Positions 38,942 through 46,732 of a stretch of 64,000 nucleotides of DNA are shown one piece after another. The translations under genes and the position numbers were made by a program. The notes under the pieces were generated by a model, which saw nothing but the letters and a program-made list of their open reading frames with translations, was not told the origin of the DNA and made no database searches. The DNA lies in the NCBI RefSeq assembly GCF_016907255.1, contig NZ_JAFBBQ010000001.1:1798001-1862000 (forward strand). The letters run 5' to 3'. How positions within the stretch are numbered: the first letter of the stretch is position 1; every line of letters starts with the position of its first letter. The DNA is from Microbacterium keratanolyticum (GTDB lineage: Bacteria; Actinomycetota; Actinomycetes; Actinomycetales; Microbacteriaceae).

Positions 38942-40642
38942 ATGTCTTTCTCCGCGCATCGGCCTGGGCGTCTCGATTCCCAGGGGCGAATCTCCTTCGG
39001 CGTCGACGGTTCCGCTGAGGGCGAGAACACGATCGATGACGAGCTTCTCGACTTCGTTCGCGAGTTCGAGCCGGATGCCACGGGCAGCCGTCCCGCACAG
39101 GCGAGCACCGCTCCGACCGAGGTCGTGACAGCACAGGGTCAGCGGGACATCCCGCATGTGCCGACGTTCGGCCGCGACACCCAGGCGCCGAGCGCTCCCG
39201 TTCCGACGGCGCCGGTTCTGCCTGAACCGCAGCCTGGCGCATCCGCACCTGCTCCCGCGCTGCAGCCGCGTGCCCCGCGGGCGCCGAGGCTTCCACGCGA
39301 GCGCCGCGAGCGTACGCCGGGATCGCGTCTGCGCCAGCTCGCTATTCTCGGCGGAGCATCCGGACCCATCCTCGATCGCGTGCCGATCGAGACGTCACGG
39401 TTCGTGCAGATGTTCTTCGTGCTTCTCGGAACCGCCGTCGTCTCCGGCCTGTCGATGCTCTTCGCACTGACCACCGGTGTGCAGGTCGTCGTCTGGCTCG
39501 CGGTGCCGCTGTCGATCGTGTGGGCGCTGTTGATCTTCAACCTCGACCGCTTCCTCACGTCGACCATGAAGTCGACCCGCAGCGCGTGGAAGCTCACGGG
39601 GCTTGCGATTCCGCGTGTCATCATGGCGATGATCATCGGCTTCGTCGTTGCGGAGCCGCTCGTGCTGCAGGCGTTCCACAACGACATCGCGCGTGAGGTC
39701 GCCTCGACCAACATCACGCAGTCGCTCAGTGACCAGGAGGCTCTGGAGACCGGGCCCGAGCGCAAGGCGCTGGATGCGGCGACCGAACGCGTCGCGACAC
39801 TCGAGACCCAGGCTGCGACGGGCATCGTGGCGGGTGCGGAGGGGGCATCCGCCTCACAGTCCGCGGCCAAGTCGACCGTCGACCAGCTGACCGCGCAGAT
39901 GGCGGAGCAGCAGCTCGTGATTGACCAGGCGCGAGCGCTCTACCAGTGTGAGCTGACCGGCGAAGGCGTCGGCACGGTCCCCGGCTGCACGGGCGTCTCC
40001 GGCGAGGGCGCGAGCTCGGGCGCCGCAGAAGCACAGCTGGCTCAGGCTCAGCAGACCTACGACGGTCTGGCCGCGCAGCTGCGCGATGCGAACGACCAGC
40101 TCTCCGCCGCCGACACCGCCGCGAAGGACGCCACCTCGGCGTCCGAGGCGCAGAACCGCGAGCAGGCCAAGGCGCAACTCCCGCAGGCACAGGCGACCTA
40201 CGAACAGGCGCTCGCCGCCTACGAGGCCCGTTCAGCCGCCGTCGCCGGAACGAACGCGGATGCCATCGGTCTCCTCAGTCAGATCGGCGCGCTCAACCGA
40301 CTCGCCGAGAAGGAGCCGACCATTCTCTGGGCGCATCTCCTCATCGCGGCACTCTTCTTCATGATCGAGCTGTTGCCCGTGATCGTGAAGGTGCTCACGA
40401 GTTGGGGTGAGCCCTCGCTCTACGAGAAGGCCGAGCGGATCACGACGCAGACGGAATCCGACCGCATCACGGCGCAGGGCTTCCGTGATCGTGCGGACAT
40501 CGTCGCGGCGGGTGCCACGGCGGTCGAGCGAGCTTCTGCCGTCGAGCCGGTCTCTGGGGTCGAGCAGGCCGCCGCCGTCGAGCGGGCCCCCGCGGACGAG
40601 GATCGCGCGTCGGAGCCCGAGCCGATGGGCGCGCGCGCCTAA
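38942..40642 (+). CDS. DUF4407 membrane protein
   Basis: The 566-residue protein has a ~130-residue disordered N-terminus, then membrane segments FVQMFFVLLGTAVVSGLSMLFAL, VVVWLAVPLSIVWALLIFNLDRF and IPRVIMAMIIGFVVAEPLVLQAF, a long extracytoplasmic coiled-coil region (residues ~250-440) with two Cys, and a last span LLIAALFFMIELLPVIVKVL. This order and the NLDRFLTSTM segment match DUF4407. Function unknown; an envelope role is inferred. Confidence 0.85.
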   Translation: MSFSAHRPGRLDSQGRISFGVDGSAEGENTIDDELLDFVREFEPDATGSRPAQASTAPTEVVTAQGQRDIPHVPTFGRDTQAPSAPVPTAPVLPEPQPGASAPAPALQPRAPRAPRLPRERRERTPGSRLRQLAILGGASGPILDRVPIETSRFVQMFFVLLGTAVVSGLSMLFALTTGVQVVVWLAVPLSIVWALLIFNLDRFLTSTMKSTRSAWKLTGLAIPRVIMAMIIGFVVAEPLVLQAFHNDIAREVASTNITQSLSDQEALETGPERKALDAATERVATLETQAATGIVAGAEGASASQSAAKSTVDQLTAQMAEQQLVIDQARALYQCELTGEGVGTVPGCTGVSGEGASSGAAEAQLAQAQQTYDGLAAQLRDANDQLSAADTAAKDATSASEAQNREQAKAQLPQAQATYEQALAAYEARSAAVAGTNADAIGLLSQIGALNRLAEKEPTILWAHLLIAALFFMIELLPVIVKVLTSWGEPSLYEKAERITTQTESDRITAQGFRDRADIVAAGATAVERASAVEPVSGVEQAAAVERAPADEDRASEPEPMGARA

Positions 40643-41250
40643 CGACCGACCAGCGCTTTGGCGGTGGCGGGGCGGATGCTGTGATCGCGTCGCCCATCGT
40701 CAGCACCCAGCTGCTCGGCGCGGTCGAGCCAGCGCGAGATCTTCGCCGGCGAGGCATCCTTCACTCCGAGCATCCGGTGCGTGCGCACCGAGCGCACGCC
40801 GCTGAGCTTCAGTGTGTTACGCGCCACCTGCGTCTGCACGGGCAGTCCCGTGAATGGCAGGAAGAACCAGGGAGTGTCGGCGAGCAGAAACAGTCGGGCG
40901 CGATCTGCGGGGATCAGCCCGACCGGCAGCCCCAGCGATGAGTAGCGGTACTCCTGCTGGGGGAGGAACGAGCGATCGAAGAAGCCCTTCAGCAGAGCAG
41001 GGACGGAACCCCACCACAGGGGTGACGCGACGATGATGCGCTGTGCGTCGTGCAGCGCGTCCTTCGCGCTCACGAGGTCGGGTTCGAGGGTCATCCGCGC
41101 CCGGTAGCCGAAGCGCAGGTGCGGGTCGAAGTCCAGATCCCGCAGGGCGAGCACCTGTGCATCCGGGTGGCCGGCGGCGTAGCGCTGGGCGATGGCCGCG
41201 GTGAGGGACTGCGGGTCGGGATGGCCGTCGATGACGAGAGCTGCGGGCAT
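40639..41250 (-). CDS. Flavodoxin-fold NAD(P)H oxidoreductase
   Basis: The 203-residue protein has the Flavodoxin_2 features: ALVIDGHPDPQSLTAAIA at the FMN phosphate loop, IIVASPLWWGSVPALLKGFFDRSF, and YRYSSLGLPVGLIPADRARLFLLADTP. Family members reduce quinones or other electrophiles with FMN. It is divergent from a TetR regulator with a 45-base palindrome between them, so it is probably the regulated target. Its ribosome site TAGGA lies inside the palindrome. Confidence 0.88.
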   Translation of the reverse strand: MPAALVIDGHPDPQSLTAAIAQRYAAGHPDAQVLALRDLDFDPHLRFGYRARMTLEPDLVSAKDALHDAQRIIVASPLWWGSVPALLKGFFDRSFLPQQEYRYSSLGLPVGLIPADRARLFLLADTPWFFLPFTGLPVQTQVARNTLKLSGVRSVRTHRMLGVKDASPAKISRWLDRAEQLGADDGRRDHSIRPATAKALVGR

Positions 41251-41257
41251 GCGGGGT

Positions 41258-41302
41258 TCCTATCTTGACAGTGTCAACCAGATGGACACTGTCAAGATAG
41301 GA
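41258..41302. promoter_or_regulatory. TetR-type palindromic operator
   Basis: TCCTATCTTGACAGTGTC (41258-41275) and GACACTGTCAAGATAGGA (41285-41302) are perfect 18-base arms around 9 bases. Both arms carry TTGACA/TGTCAA -35-like boxes and end in TAGGA, which is the likely ribosome site of each divergent gene. The neighbouring TetR protein is the expected binder. Confidence 0.85.
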
Positions 41303-41315
41303 GAGGATGTTGCTC

Positions 41316-41876
41316 ATGTCAAGTTCGAAGGATGCCTACCACCACGGCGATCTTGCCCGTGCGCTGGAAGACGCGGCGATGCAGCTTCTCGAGCGCATGC
41401 CGGCATCCGAGGTGAGCCTTCGCGAGGTCGCACGCGCGGCGAACGTCAGCCACAACGCGCCCTACCACCACTTCTCCGACCGGCGAGGTCTGCTGAAGGT
41501 GCTTGCCGAGCGCAGCATGGTAGGCCTCAACGCGGCTGTTCGTACCGCCGTGGAGCGGGCGGATGCCCCCGACGCGGCCCTGCGTGCCGGGGGAGCCGCA
41601 TACATCCGCTTCGCCGTCGAGCAGGCGAACGCCTTCGACGTGATCTACGACCCCACCGTGTGCATCCCCGGAGCGCCGACCGCGACCATGGCGCCGCTGA
41701 TCGTCGAGCTGGAGGAACTTCTCGGAGAGGCAGCTGCGGCCGTCGGGCGCGGAACGGCCGACGAGATCACGGCGCTGTGGGGGATGGTGCACGGCCTCGG
41801 CACGCTCGCCGCCGCCGGGCACTTCACGCTCGCCCAGGCCCTCTCGGCCTGGGACAGCACCGTCGCGTCGAGTTAG
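41316..41876 (+). CDS. TetR-family transcriptional regulator
   Basis: The 186-residue protein has an N-terminal helix-turn-helix: DLARALEDAAMQLLER, SLREVARAANVSHNAPYHHFSDRRGLLKVLAER. The C-terminal domain is of the WHG type (WGMVHGLGTLAAAGHF). It most likely represses itself and the divergent flavodoxin-fold gene through the palindrome at 41258-41302. The ATG at 41316 has GGAGAGG 9 bases upstream; an ATG at 41307 is also in frame. Confidence 0.9.
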   Translation: MSSSKDAYHHGDLARALEDAAMQLLERMPASEVSLREVARAANVSHNAPYHHFSDRRGLLKVLAERSMVGLNAAVRTAVERADAPDAALRAGGAAYIRFAVEQANAFDVIYDPTVCIPGAPTATMAPLIVELEELLGEAAAAVGRGTADEITALWGMVHGLGTLAAAGHFTLAQALSAWDSTVASS

Positions 41877-42388
41877 CTCGCGAGCGTGATGTCGACCTGG
41901 ATCTCGGTCGCCAGGCGCTCGAGATCGGTGCGGAGGCTCTCGGGATCGACACTCGACGGAACATCTGCGGTCACGGACGCCTCGAAGAGCCGCCCGCCCG
42001 CCATCGCGGCGTCCCGGGTCGTGGTGCTCATGTCGTCGATGTTTACGCCATGCGCTCGGAACACCGTCGAGATCTCTCGCACGATACCCGGACGATCGTT
42101 CCCGAGCACCTGCACCGTGAGCGGGCGGGTGTCGGCGCTGGCATCAGCGGTTTCGGCGCCCGCCTGCACCGTGACCGTCAGCAGAGAGTCCAGGCCACGC
42201 AGCGCGTGTTCGAGGTCGGATGCGCGTTCGGGGGCGATCGACACCTCGACGACGCCCGCGAAGACGCCGGCGAGCTCGGTGAGGCTGCTGTTCTCCCAGT
42301 TGCCCCCATGCGCGTCGACGACGTCCGCGACAGCGGCGACGAGGCCAGGGCGATCCGAACCGACGATGGCGAGGATGAGCGTGGTCAT
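41873..42388 (-). CDS. Double ACT-domain protein (GcvR-like)
   Basis: The 171-residue protein has two ACT repeats, starting LILAIVGSDRPGLVAAVADVVDAHGGNW and LTVQVLGNDRPGIVREISTVFRAHGVNI. Such proteins bind amino acids; GcvR of enterobacteria controls glycine cleavage. No DNA-binding domain is present. Its stop overlaps the TetR stop tail to tail by 4 bases. Confidence 0.88.
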   Translation of the reverse strand: MTTLILAIVGSDRPGLVAAVADVVDAHGGNWENSSLTELAGVFAGVVEVSIAPERASDLEHALRGLDSLLTVTVQAGAETADASADTRPLTVQVLGNDRPGIVREISTVFRAHGVNIDDMSTTTRDAAMAGGRLFEASVTADVPSSVDPESLRTDLERLATEIQVDITLAS

Positions 42389-42442
42389 GGTGACAGCGTA
42401 GGCCGCGGTTGTCCGCCCGTCACCCCTCGCGTCGCGTTGGGA

Positions 42443-43558
42443 TCAGAAGACGATCATCTGCCGAATGGCGTCTCCGGAATCAAGTATGTCGAGCGCCTCG
42501 TTCAGCTCGTCCAACGTGATGGTCGACGTGATCAGCTTCTCGGCGGGCAAGCTGCCGTCGCGCCAGAGGGCCTCGAACGCGGGAATGTCCCGTGCGGGGA
42601 CCGCGGAGCCGAGGTAAGAGCCGATGATCGTGCGCGCCTCGGCTGTGACGGTCAGAGGGGGAATCTGGGAGAGGGCTCCCGGTGCGGGCAGCCCCGCGGT
42701 CACGGTGGTGCCGCCCGGTGCGGTCGCGTGGAAGGCGGTCTCGAAGGCGCGTGGATGCCCCGCAGCCTCGACGACGACAGGAGCGGTGATCCCGAGATCA
42801 GCGGCCTCCTGTGGCGTGTACACGGCATCCGCGCCGAGAGCGAGCGCGGTGGCGTGCTTGTCGGTGTTCGAGTCGATTCCGATCACTCGTCCGCCCGCCC
42901 CGTGCGTGATCGCGCGTCCCGCAAGCACCGCCGACATCCCGACCCCGCCGAGCCCGACGACGATCAGGTCCTGGCCGGCCAGGAGCCCGCCTGCGTTGCG
43001 CACCGCTCCGCCGCCGGTGAGTACCGCGCAGCCCAGCACAGCCGCGACGGTCGGGGGGACATCGCTGCCGACGCGCACCACGGATCTGCGGTCCACGACG
43101 GCGTGCGTCGCGAACCCGGAAACTCCCAGGTGGTGGTGAATTTCTGCGCCGTCTTCCTCGTGCAGTCTGCGTGCGCCGGAGGGGAGCGTTCCCGCACCGT
43201 TCGTCTCGCTTCCGGGGGTGCAGGGGAGCTTTCCGCCGGTGAGGCAGTTGGCACACTTCTCGCACCGCGGAAGGAACACGGTGACAACGCGATCACCGAC
43301 CTCCAGATCATCGACTCCCGGGCCGAGCGCCTCGACGATTCCGGCGGCCTCGTGGCCCAACAGCATGGGCATCGGACGGGGTCGTGTTCCGTTCACGACC
43401 GACAGATCGGAGTGGCAGAGACCGGCGGCCTCGATGCGCAGCCGCACCTCGCCGTGGCCCGGTTCATCAAGTTCGATCTCCCGTACGACCAGGGGTTTGC
43501 TGGATGCATAGGGGCGCTCCACGCCGATGCGAGTGAGGACTGCTCCGGTGATCTTCAT
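42443..43558 (-). CDS. Zinc-dependent alcohol dehydrogenase (MDR family)
   Basis: The 371-residue protein has catalytic-zinc residues in GLCHSDLS and GHEAAG, a structural zinc lobe RCEKCANCLTGGKLPC, and the NAD site IVVGLGGVGMSAVLAG. It resembles class III-like alcohol or aldehyde dehydrogenases. It is divergent from the glp-type operon at 43781; the ~220-base gap holds a promoter and terminator for the other strand. Confidence 0.9.
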   Translation of the reverse strand: MKITGAVLTRIGVERPYASSKPLVVREIELDEPGHGEVRLRIEAAGLCHSDLSVVNGTRPRPMPMLLGHEAAGIVEALGPGVDDLEVGDRVVTVFLPRCEKCANCLTGGKLPCTPGSETNGAGTLPSGARRLHEEDGAEIHHHLGVSGFATHAVVDRRSVVRVGSDVPPTVAAVLGCAVLTGGGAVRNAGGLLAGQDLIVVGLGGVGMSAVLAGRAITHGAGGRVIGIDSNTDKHATALALGADAVYTPQEAADLGITAPVVVEAAGHPRAFETAFHATAPGGTTVTAGLPAPGALSQIPPLTVTAEARTIIGSYLGSAVPARDIPAFEALWRDGSLPAEKLITSTITLDELNEALDILDSGDAIRQMIVF

Positions 43559-43650
43559 GCGAATGGGTCCCTTTCACGGGGGAGGGGGCGACGGGTATGG
43601 GTCAACAAGGTAGGCCGAGAACGCACCTGCAGCCAAACTTGCACCGCGGC

Positions 43651-43679
43651 TTGCGCCCTGCGTCCGGACATGTCACTAT
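43651..43679 (+). promoter_or_regulatory. Candidate promoter of the GlpP-associated operon
   Basis: TTGCGC (43651-43656) and CACTAT (43674-43679) are spaced 17 bases, a fair -35/-10 pair. A transcript from about 43686 would run straight into the terminator hairpin at 43690. Promoter strength is unknown. Confidence 0.45.
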
Positions 43680-43689
43680 GGCTCCCACA

Positions 43690-43736
43690 GGGCAAGATGA
43701 AGATTTCCTGACGGATGTCTTCGCTTGCCCTTTTTT
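43690..43736 (+). terminator. Leader terminator of the GlpP-associated operon
   Basis: GGGCAAG..GAAGA (43690-43703) pairs with TCTTC.CTTGCCC (43718-43730), followed at once by TTTTTT (43731-43736). It is directional for the plus strand, yet the upstream gene (alcohol dehydrogenase) is on the minus strand and divergent, so there is no upstream gene to end. It lies 45 bases before the MFS gene whose operon encodes GlpP, the glycerol-3-phosphate responsive antiterminator. A conditional attenuator is the natural reading. Confidence 0.8.
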
Positions 43737-43780
43737 GCTGAGGTTGCATTCCGTCGGGATGACAGAGAGGTCATATTCCG

Positions 43781-45196
43781 ATGGCAACACGTAGCCTTCG
43801 CGGCGTGCACGACGTCGTCGCGTTCATCGATTCCCGCACCGGGATCCGTGGTCGCGCCGCGATCATCTGGTGGCTCGCGCTCGGCGGGCTCTTCCTCGAT
43901 GCGTTCTCCAACTCGGCGCTGAGCGCGGGGCTGGGGCCGATGACGCGCGACATGAGCCTCACGGCAGGGCAGGTCGCGCTGCTGACCTCGATGGCATCGT
44001 GGGTCGCCCTGGTCTTCAACCCGATCGGCGGCTGGCTCGCCGATCGCTTCGGCCGCATCCCCCCGCTGATCGCGGCGAAGGTGCTCGCACTCGCCGGTGC
44101 ACTCATCGCGGCCTTCGCGCCCACCTTCGAGCTCGTCGTCGCCGGTCGCTTCTTCGTCGGCGCCGCCTACGGCATCGACTTCGCCATCGCCATGGCGCTC
44201 CTGGCCGAGTTCACCCCGGCTCGCTTCAAGAGTCGACTGAACACCTGGCAGGGCATCTGGTACGTCGCCGTGTCGACGAACCTGCTTCTCGCCATCGGCT
44301 TCTACAACATGAACGTCGGCGATGCGATCTGGCGCTACGCCGTGGGCGCTGCCGGTGTCGTCGCGCTGATCCTGCTGATCCTGCAGGCAACGCTGCTGGT
44401 CGAGAGCCCCACCTGGTTGGCGCGCAAGGAACGCCTGGAGAAGGCGGCGGAGTCGATGACGCGCATCTACAAGGAGCAGTTCGTCGCCGCACCAGAGTCG
44501 GAGCGGGTCGCGGTCGTGAACCTCGCCAACAAGGGCATTCGCAACGTCGCCCTGATCTTCCGAGGCACCTACCTCCCGCGCACGATCCTCGCGGCGACCG
44601 TGCAGATGGGGCAGTCCATTCAGTACTTCGCGGTGGGATGGTACCTGCCGATCATCGCGCTCGCGCTGTTCGGCGAGGGAGACTTCGTGCTCGCGACCCT
44701 CGGCACGCTGCTGTTCAACGTGTTCGGCATCATCGGCGGATTCCTCTCGCCCGTCATCGCCGGGAAGCTCGGCTTGCGCCGTGCCTCGGCATTCGGCTTC
44801 GGCGCGGTGTTCGTGATGCTGCTCATCCTCGGGTTCTTCTTCGACTCGATGCCCCTGTGGCTGGCCTTCATCGTGCCGTCGCTGTTCATCCTGTTCCACT
44901 CATCCGGACCGGGAGCGAACGGGAAGAGCCTGTCGACGCTGTCGTTCCGCAGCGAGCTGCGCGCCGGCGCGAACGGCATCATCGGTGCGATCGGCTCACT
45001 CGGCGCCGCTCTCGGTCTCGTCGTCTTCCCGCTGCTGCGCGAACAGCTCGGCCTGGGACCGACGTTCCTGATCCTCTCTCTTGTGCCGCTCGCCGCGTTC
45101 ATCATCTGCTCCGTCATCAAGTGGGAGCCGACGCGAGCGACGGTCAGCCCCGATGAAGAGGTCGATGCACCGCAGTTCGCCAGCGTGACCCGCTGA
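43781..45196 (+). CDS. MFS transporter (sugar/polyol type)
   Basis: The 471-residue protein has about 12 membrane spans and the MFS signature GGWLADRFGRIPPL between spans 2 and 3, plus VVAGRFFVGAAYGIDFAIAMALLAEFTPARFKSR, typical of the sugar-porter-like branch. It leads the operon with an FGGY kinase, a GlpD-like dehydrogenase and GlpP, so glycerol, glycerol-phosphate or another polyol is the likely substrate. GAGAGG lies ~10 bases before the ATG. Confidence 0.88.
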   Translation: MATRSLRGVHDVVAFIDSRTGIRGRAAIIWWLALGGLFLDAFSNSALSAGLGPMTRDMSLTAGQVALLTSMASWVALVFNPIGGWLADRFGRIPPLIAAKVLALAGALIAAFAPTFELVVAGRFFVGAAYGIDFAIAMALLAEFTPARFKSRLNTWQGIWYVAVSTNLLLAIGFYNMNVGDAIWRYAVGAAGVVALILLILQATLLVESPTWLARKERLEKAAESMTRIYKEQFVAAPESERVAVVNLANKGIRNVALIFRGTYLPRTILAATVQMGQSIQYFAVGWYLPIIALALFGEGDFVLATLGTLLFNVFGIIGGFLSPVIAGKLGLRRASAFGFGAVFVMLLILGFFFDSMPLWLAFIVPSLFILFHSSGPGANGKSLSTLSFRSELRAGANGIIGAIGSLGAALGLVVFPLLREQLGLGPTFLILSLVPLAAFIICSVIKWEPTRATVSPDEEVDAPQFASVTR

Positions 45197-45207
45197 GAGG
45201 AATGAAC

Positions 45208-46731
45208 GTGGCACAGCGAAAGGCGATCCTCGCGATCGACGAAGGAACAACCGGCACTCGCGCCGCATGGGTCGATGAAAGCGGTGACGTCGGCGGCCTC
45301 CACTACGAGAGACTTGCCGTCTCCGCACCTCGCCACCGCGTGGTCGAGCAGGACGCCGCGGAGATTCTCTCGAAGACGATCATCGCGGTCCGCCACACGC
45401 TGGCCGATGCACAGTCCAAGGGGGTGGCGATCGTCAGCATGGCGATCGCCACCCAGCGGGCGACATCCGTCGTCTGGGACACGCGCACCGGACAGCCGCT
45501 CGCCCCCGCCGTGGTCTGGCAGGACACCCGCTATGCCGATGATCTCGCCGAACTCGGCAAGGCCTGGAACGGTGCGCTGATCCCTCGTGTCGGTCGAGGA
45601 ACGGGAGTACGTACGCCGTACCTCACCGCCGCGCGTCAGATTCAGGACAACCCCGCAGTGCGGGAGGCCTATCGGGCCGGACGTCTGGGGTTCGGCACGA
45701 TCGACACCTGGCTGATCTGGAATCTCGTCCAGGGTCGACCCCTGGTCTCGACCGCCACGAACGCGACGAGCAGCGGCGCATACGATCTGCGTGCACACTC
45801 CTACGCGCACGACTACATCGATGCGCTCGGCTTCCCTGCTGAGCTGCTCCCAGAGCTGCGCGATGATGGGGGCGAGTTCGGTCTCACCGATCCCGAAGTT
45901 CTCGGCATCGCAGTGCCGCTTCGCGCCGTCATCGGAGACCTGCACGCGGGGATGATCGGCGTCGGCGCCCTCCACTCCGGTGACGCCATGTGCGTGCATG
46001 GCACGGGATCCTTCGTCGATCTGAACATGGGTACCGCTCAGCCCGACAACCCGGGTAGGTACGACGGGGCGCTGTCACTGGTCGCCTGGCGCTCCGGCGG
46101 GCTCTCGCGGTATTCGATCGAGACGTTCACCGCGGCGACGGGCAGCGCCCTGGACTGGATCTGCGACACCCTTGGCTGGTTCGAGAGCGCGAAGGCGATC
46201 TCGGCGGCCGCAGCCGAAGCGGATGCCGCCGGCACGGTGCAGTTCATCCCCGCGATGACCGGGGTGCGGATGCCCGTGGTCAACCCGGATGTGACCTCGA
46301 CGCTCGCGGGGATCGATTTCGCGACCACCCGTGCGCAGGTCGCGTTCGGGGTGCTTGAAGGCATCGCGCAGTCGGTCACCTGGAGCCTGGAGGCAGACAC
46401 CGAGGTCGCCGGAATCGACGTGACCGGTGTCACCGTCGGCGGCGGCCTCGCACACAGTGATCCTCTTCTGCAGATGCAGGCCGACCTCACCCAGGTGCCG
46501 CAGCGGCGTCTGGAGGGAACCGAGTACGCGAGCATCCGCGGCGCCGCATTCCTCGCAGGCGCGGGCGACCTCTGGGCCGACCTGGAGTCCACGTCCGCTC
46601 TGCTGGCACAAGAGGCGTACTTCGAGCCCGTGATGTCACGGGCCGAACGCGATGAACGAGTGGCGTCATGGCGCGCCCGTGTTCACGCGGAAATCGAACT
46701 CAGTCAACGACACACAACTCAGGAGGTGTGA
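45208..46731 (+). CDS. FGGY-family carbohydrate kinase, glycerol kinase-like
   Basis: The 507-residue protein starts AILAIDEGTTGTRAAWVDESGDV (phosphate-1 loop) and has MAIATQRATSVVWDTRTGQPL, AVVWQDTR, IDTWLIWNL, a FGGY-type MCVHGTGSFVDLN and a late VGGGLAHSDPLLQMQADL. These match glycerol kinase-like members, but the first motif is DEGTTGT where GlpK has DQGTTSS. The GTG at 45208 is preferred because GAGAGGA lies 7 bases upstream. Substrate may be glycerol or another polyol. Confidence 0.88.
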   Translation: MAQRKAILAIDEGTTGTRAAWVDESGDVGGLHYERLAVSAPRHRVVEQDAAEILSKTIIAVRHTLADAQSKGVAIVSMAIATQRATSVVWDTRTGQPLAPAVVWQDTRYADDLAELGKAWNGALIPRVGRGTGVRTPYLTAARQIQDNPAVREAYRAGRLGFGTIDTWLIWNLVQGRPLVSTATNATSSGAYDLRAHSYAHDYIDALGFPAELLPELRDDGGEFGLTDPEVLGIAVPLRAVIGDLHAGMIGVGALHSGDAMCVHGTGSFVDLNMGTAQPDNPGRYDGALSLVAWRSGGLSRYSIETFTAATGSALDWICDTLGWFESAKAISAAAAEADAAGTVQFIPAMTGVRMPVVNPDVTSTLAGIDFATTRAQVAFGVLEGIAQSVTWSLEADTEVAGIDVTGVTVGGGLAHSDPLLQMQADLTQVPQRRLEGTEYASIRGAAFLAGAGDLWADLESTSALLAQEAYFEPVMSRAERDERVASWRARVHAEIELSQRHTTQEV

Positions 46732-46732
46732 G

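Noticed and set aside
41192..43711. 839-codon open frame across the TetR, ACT and alcohol dehydrogenase genes
   Set aside because: It covers well-supported genes in other frames and has no recognisable domain.
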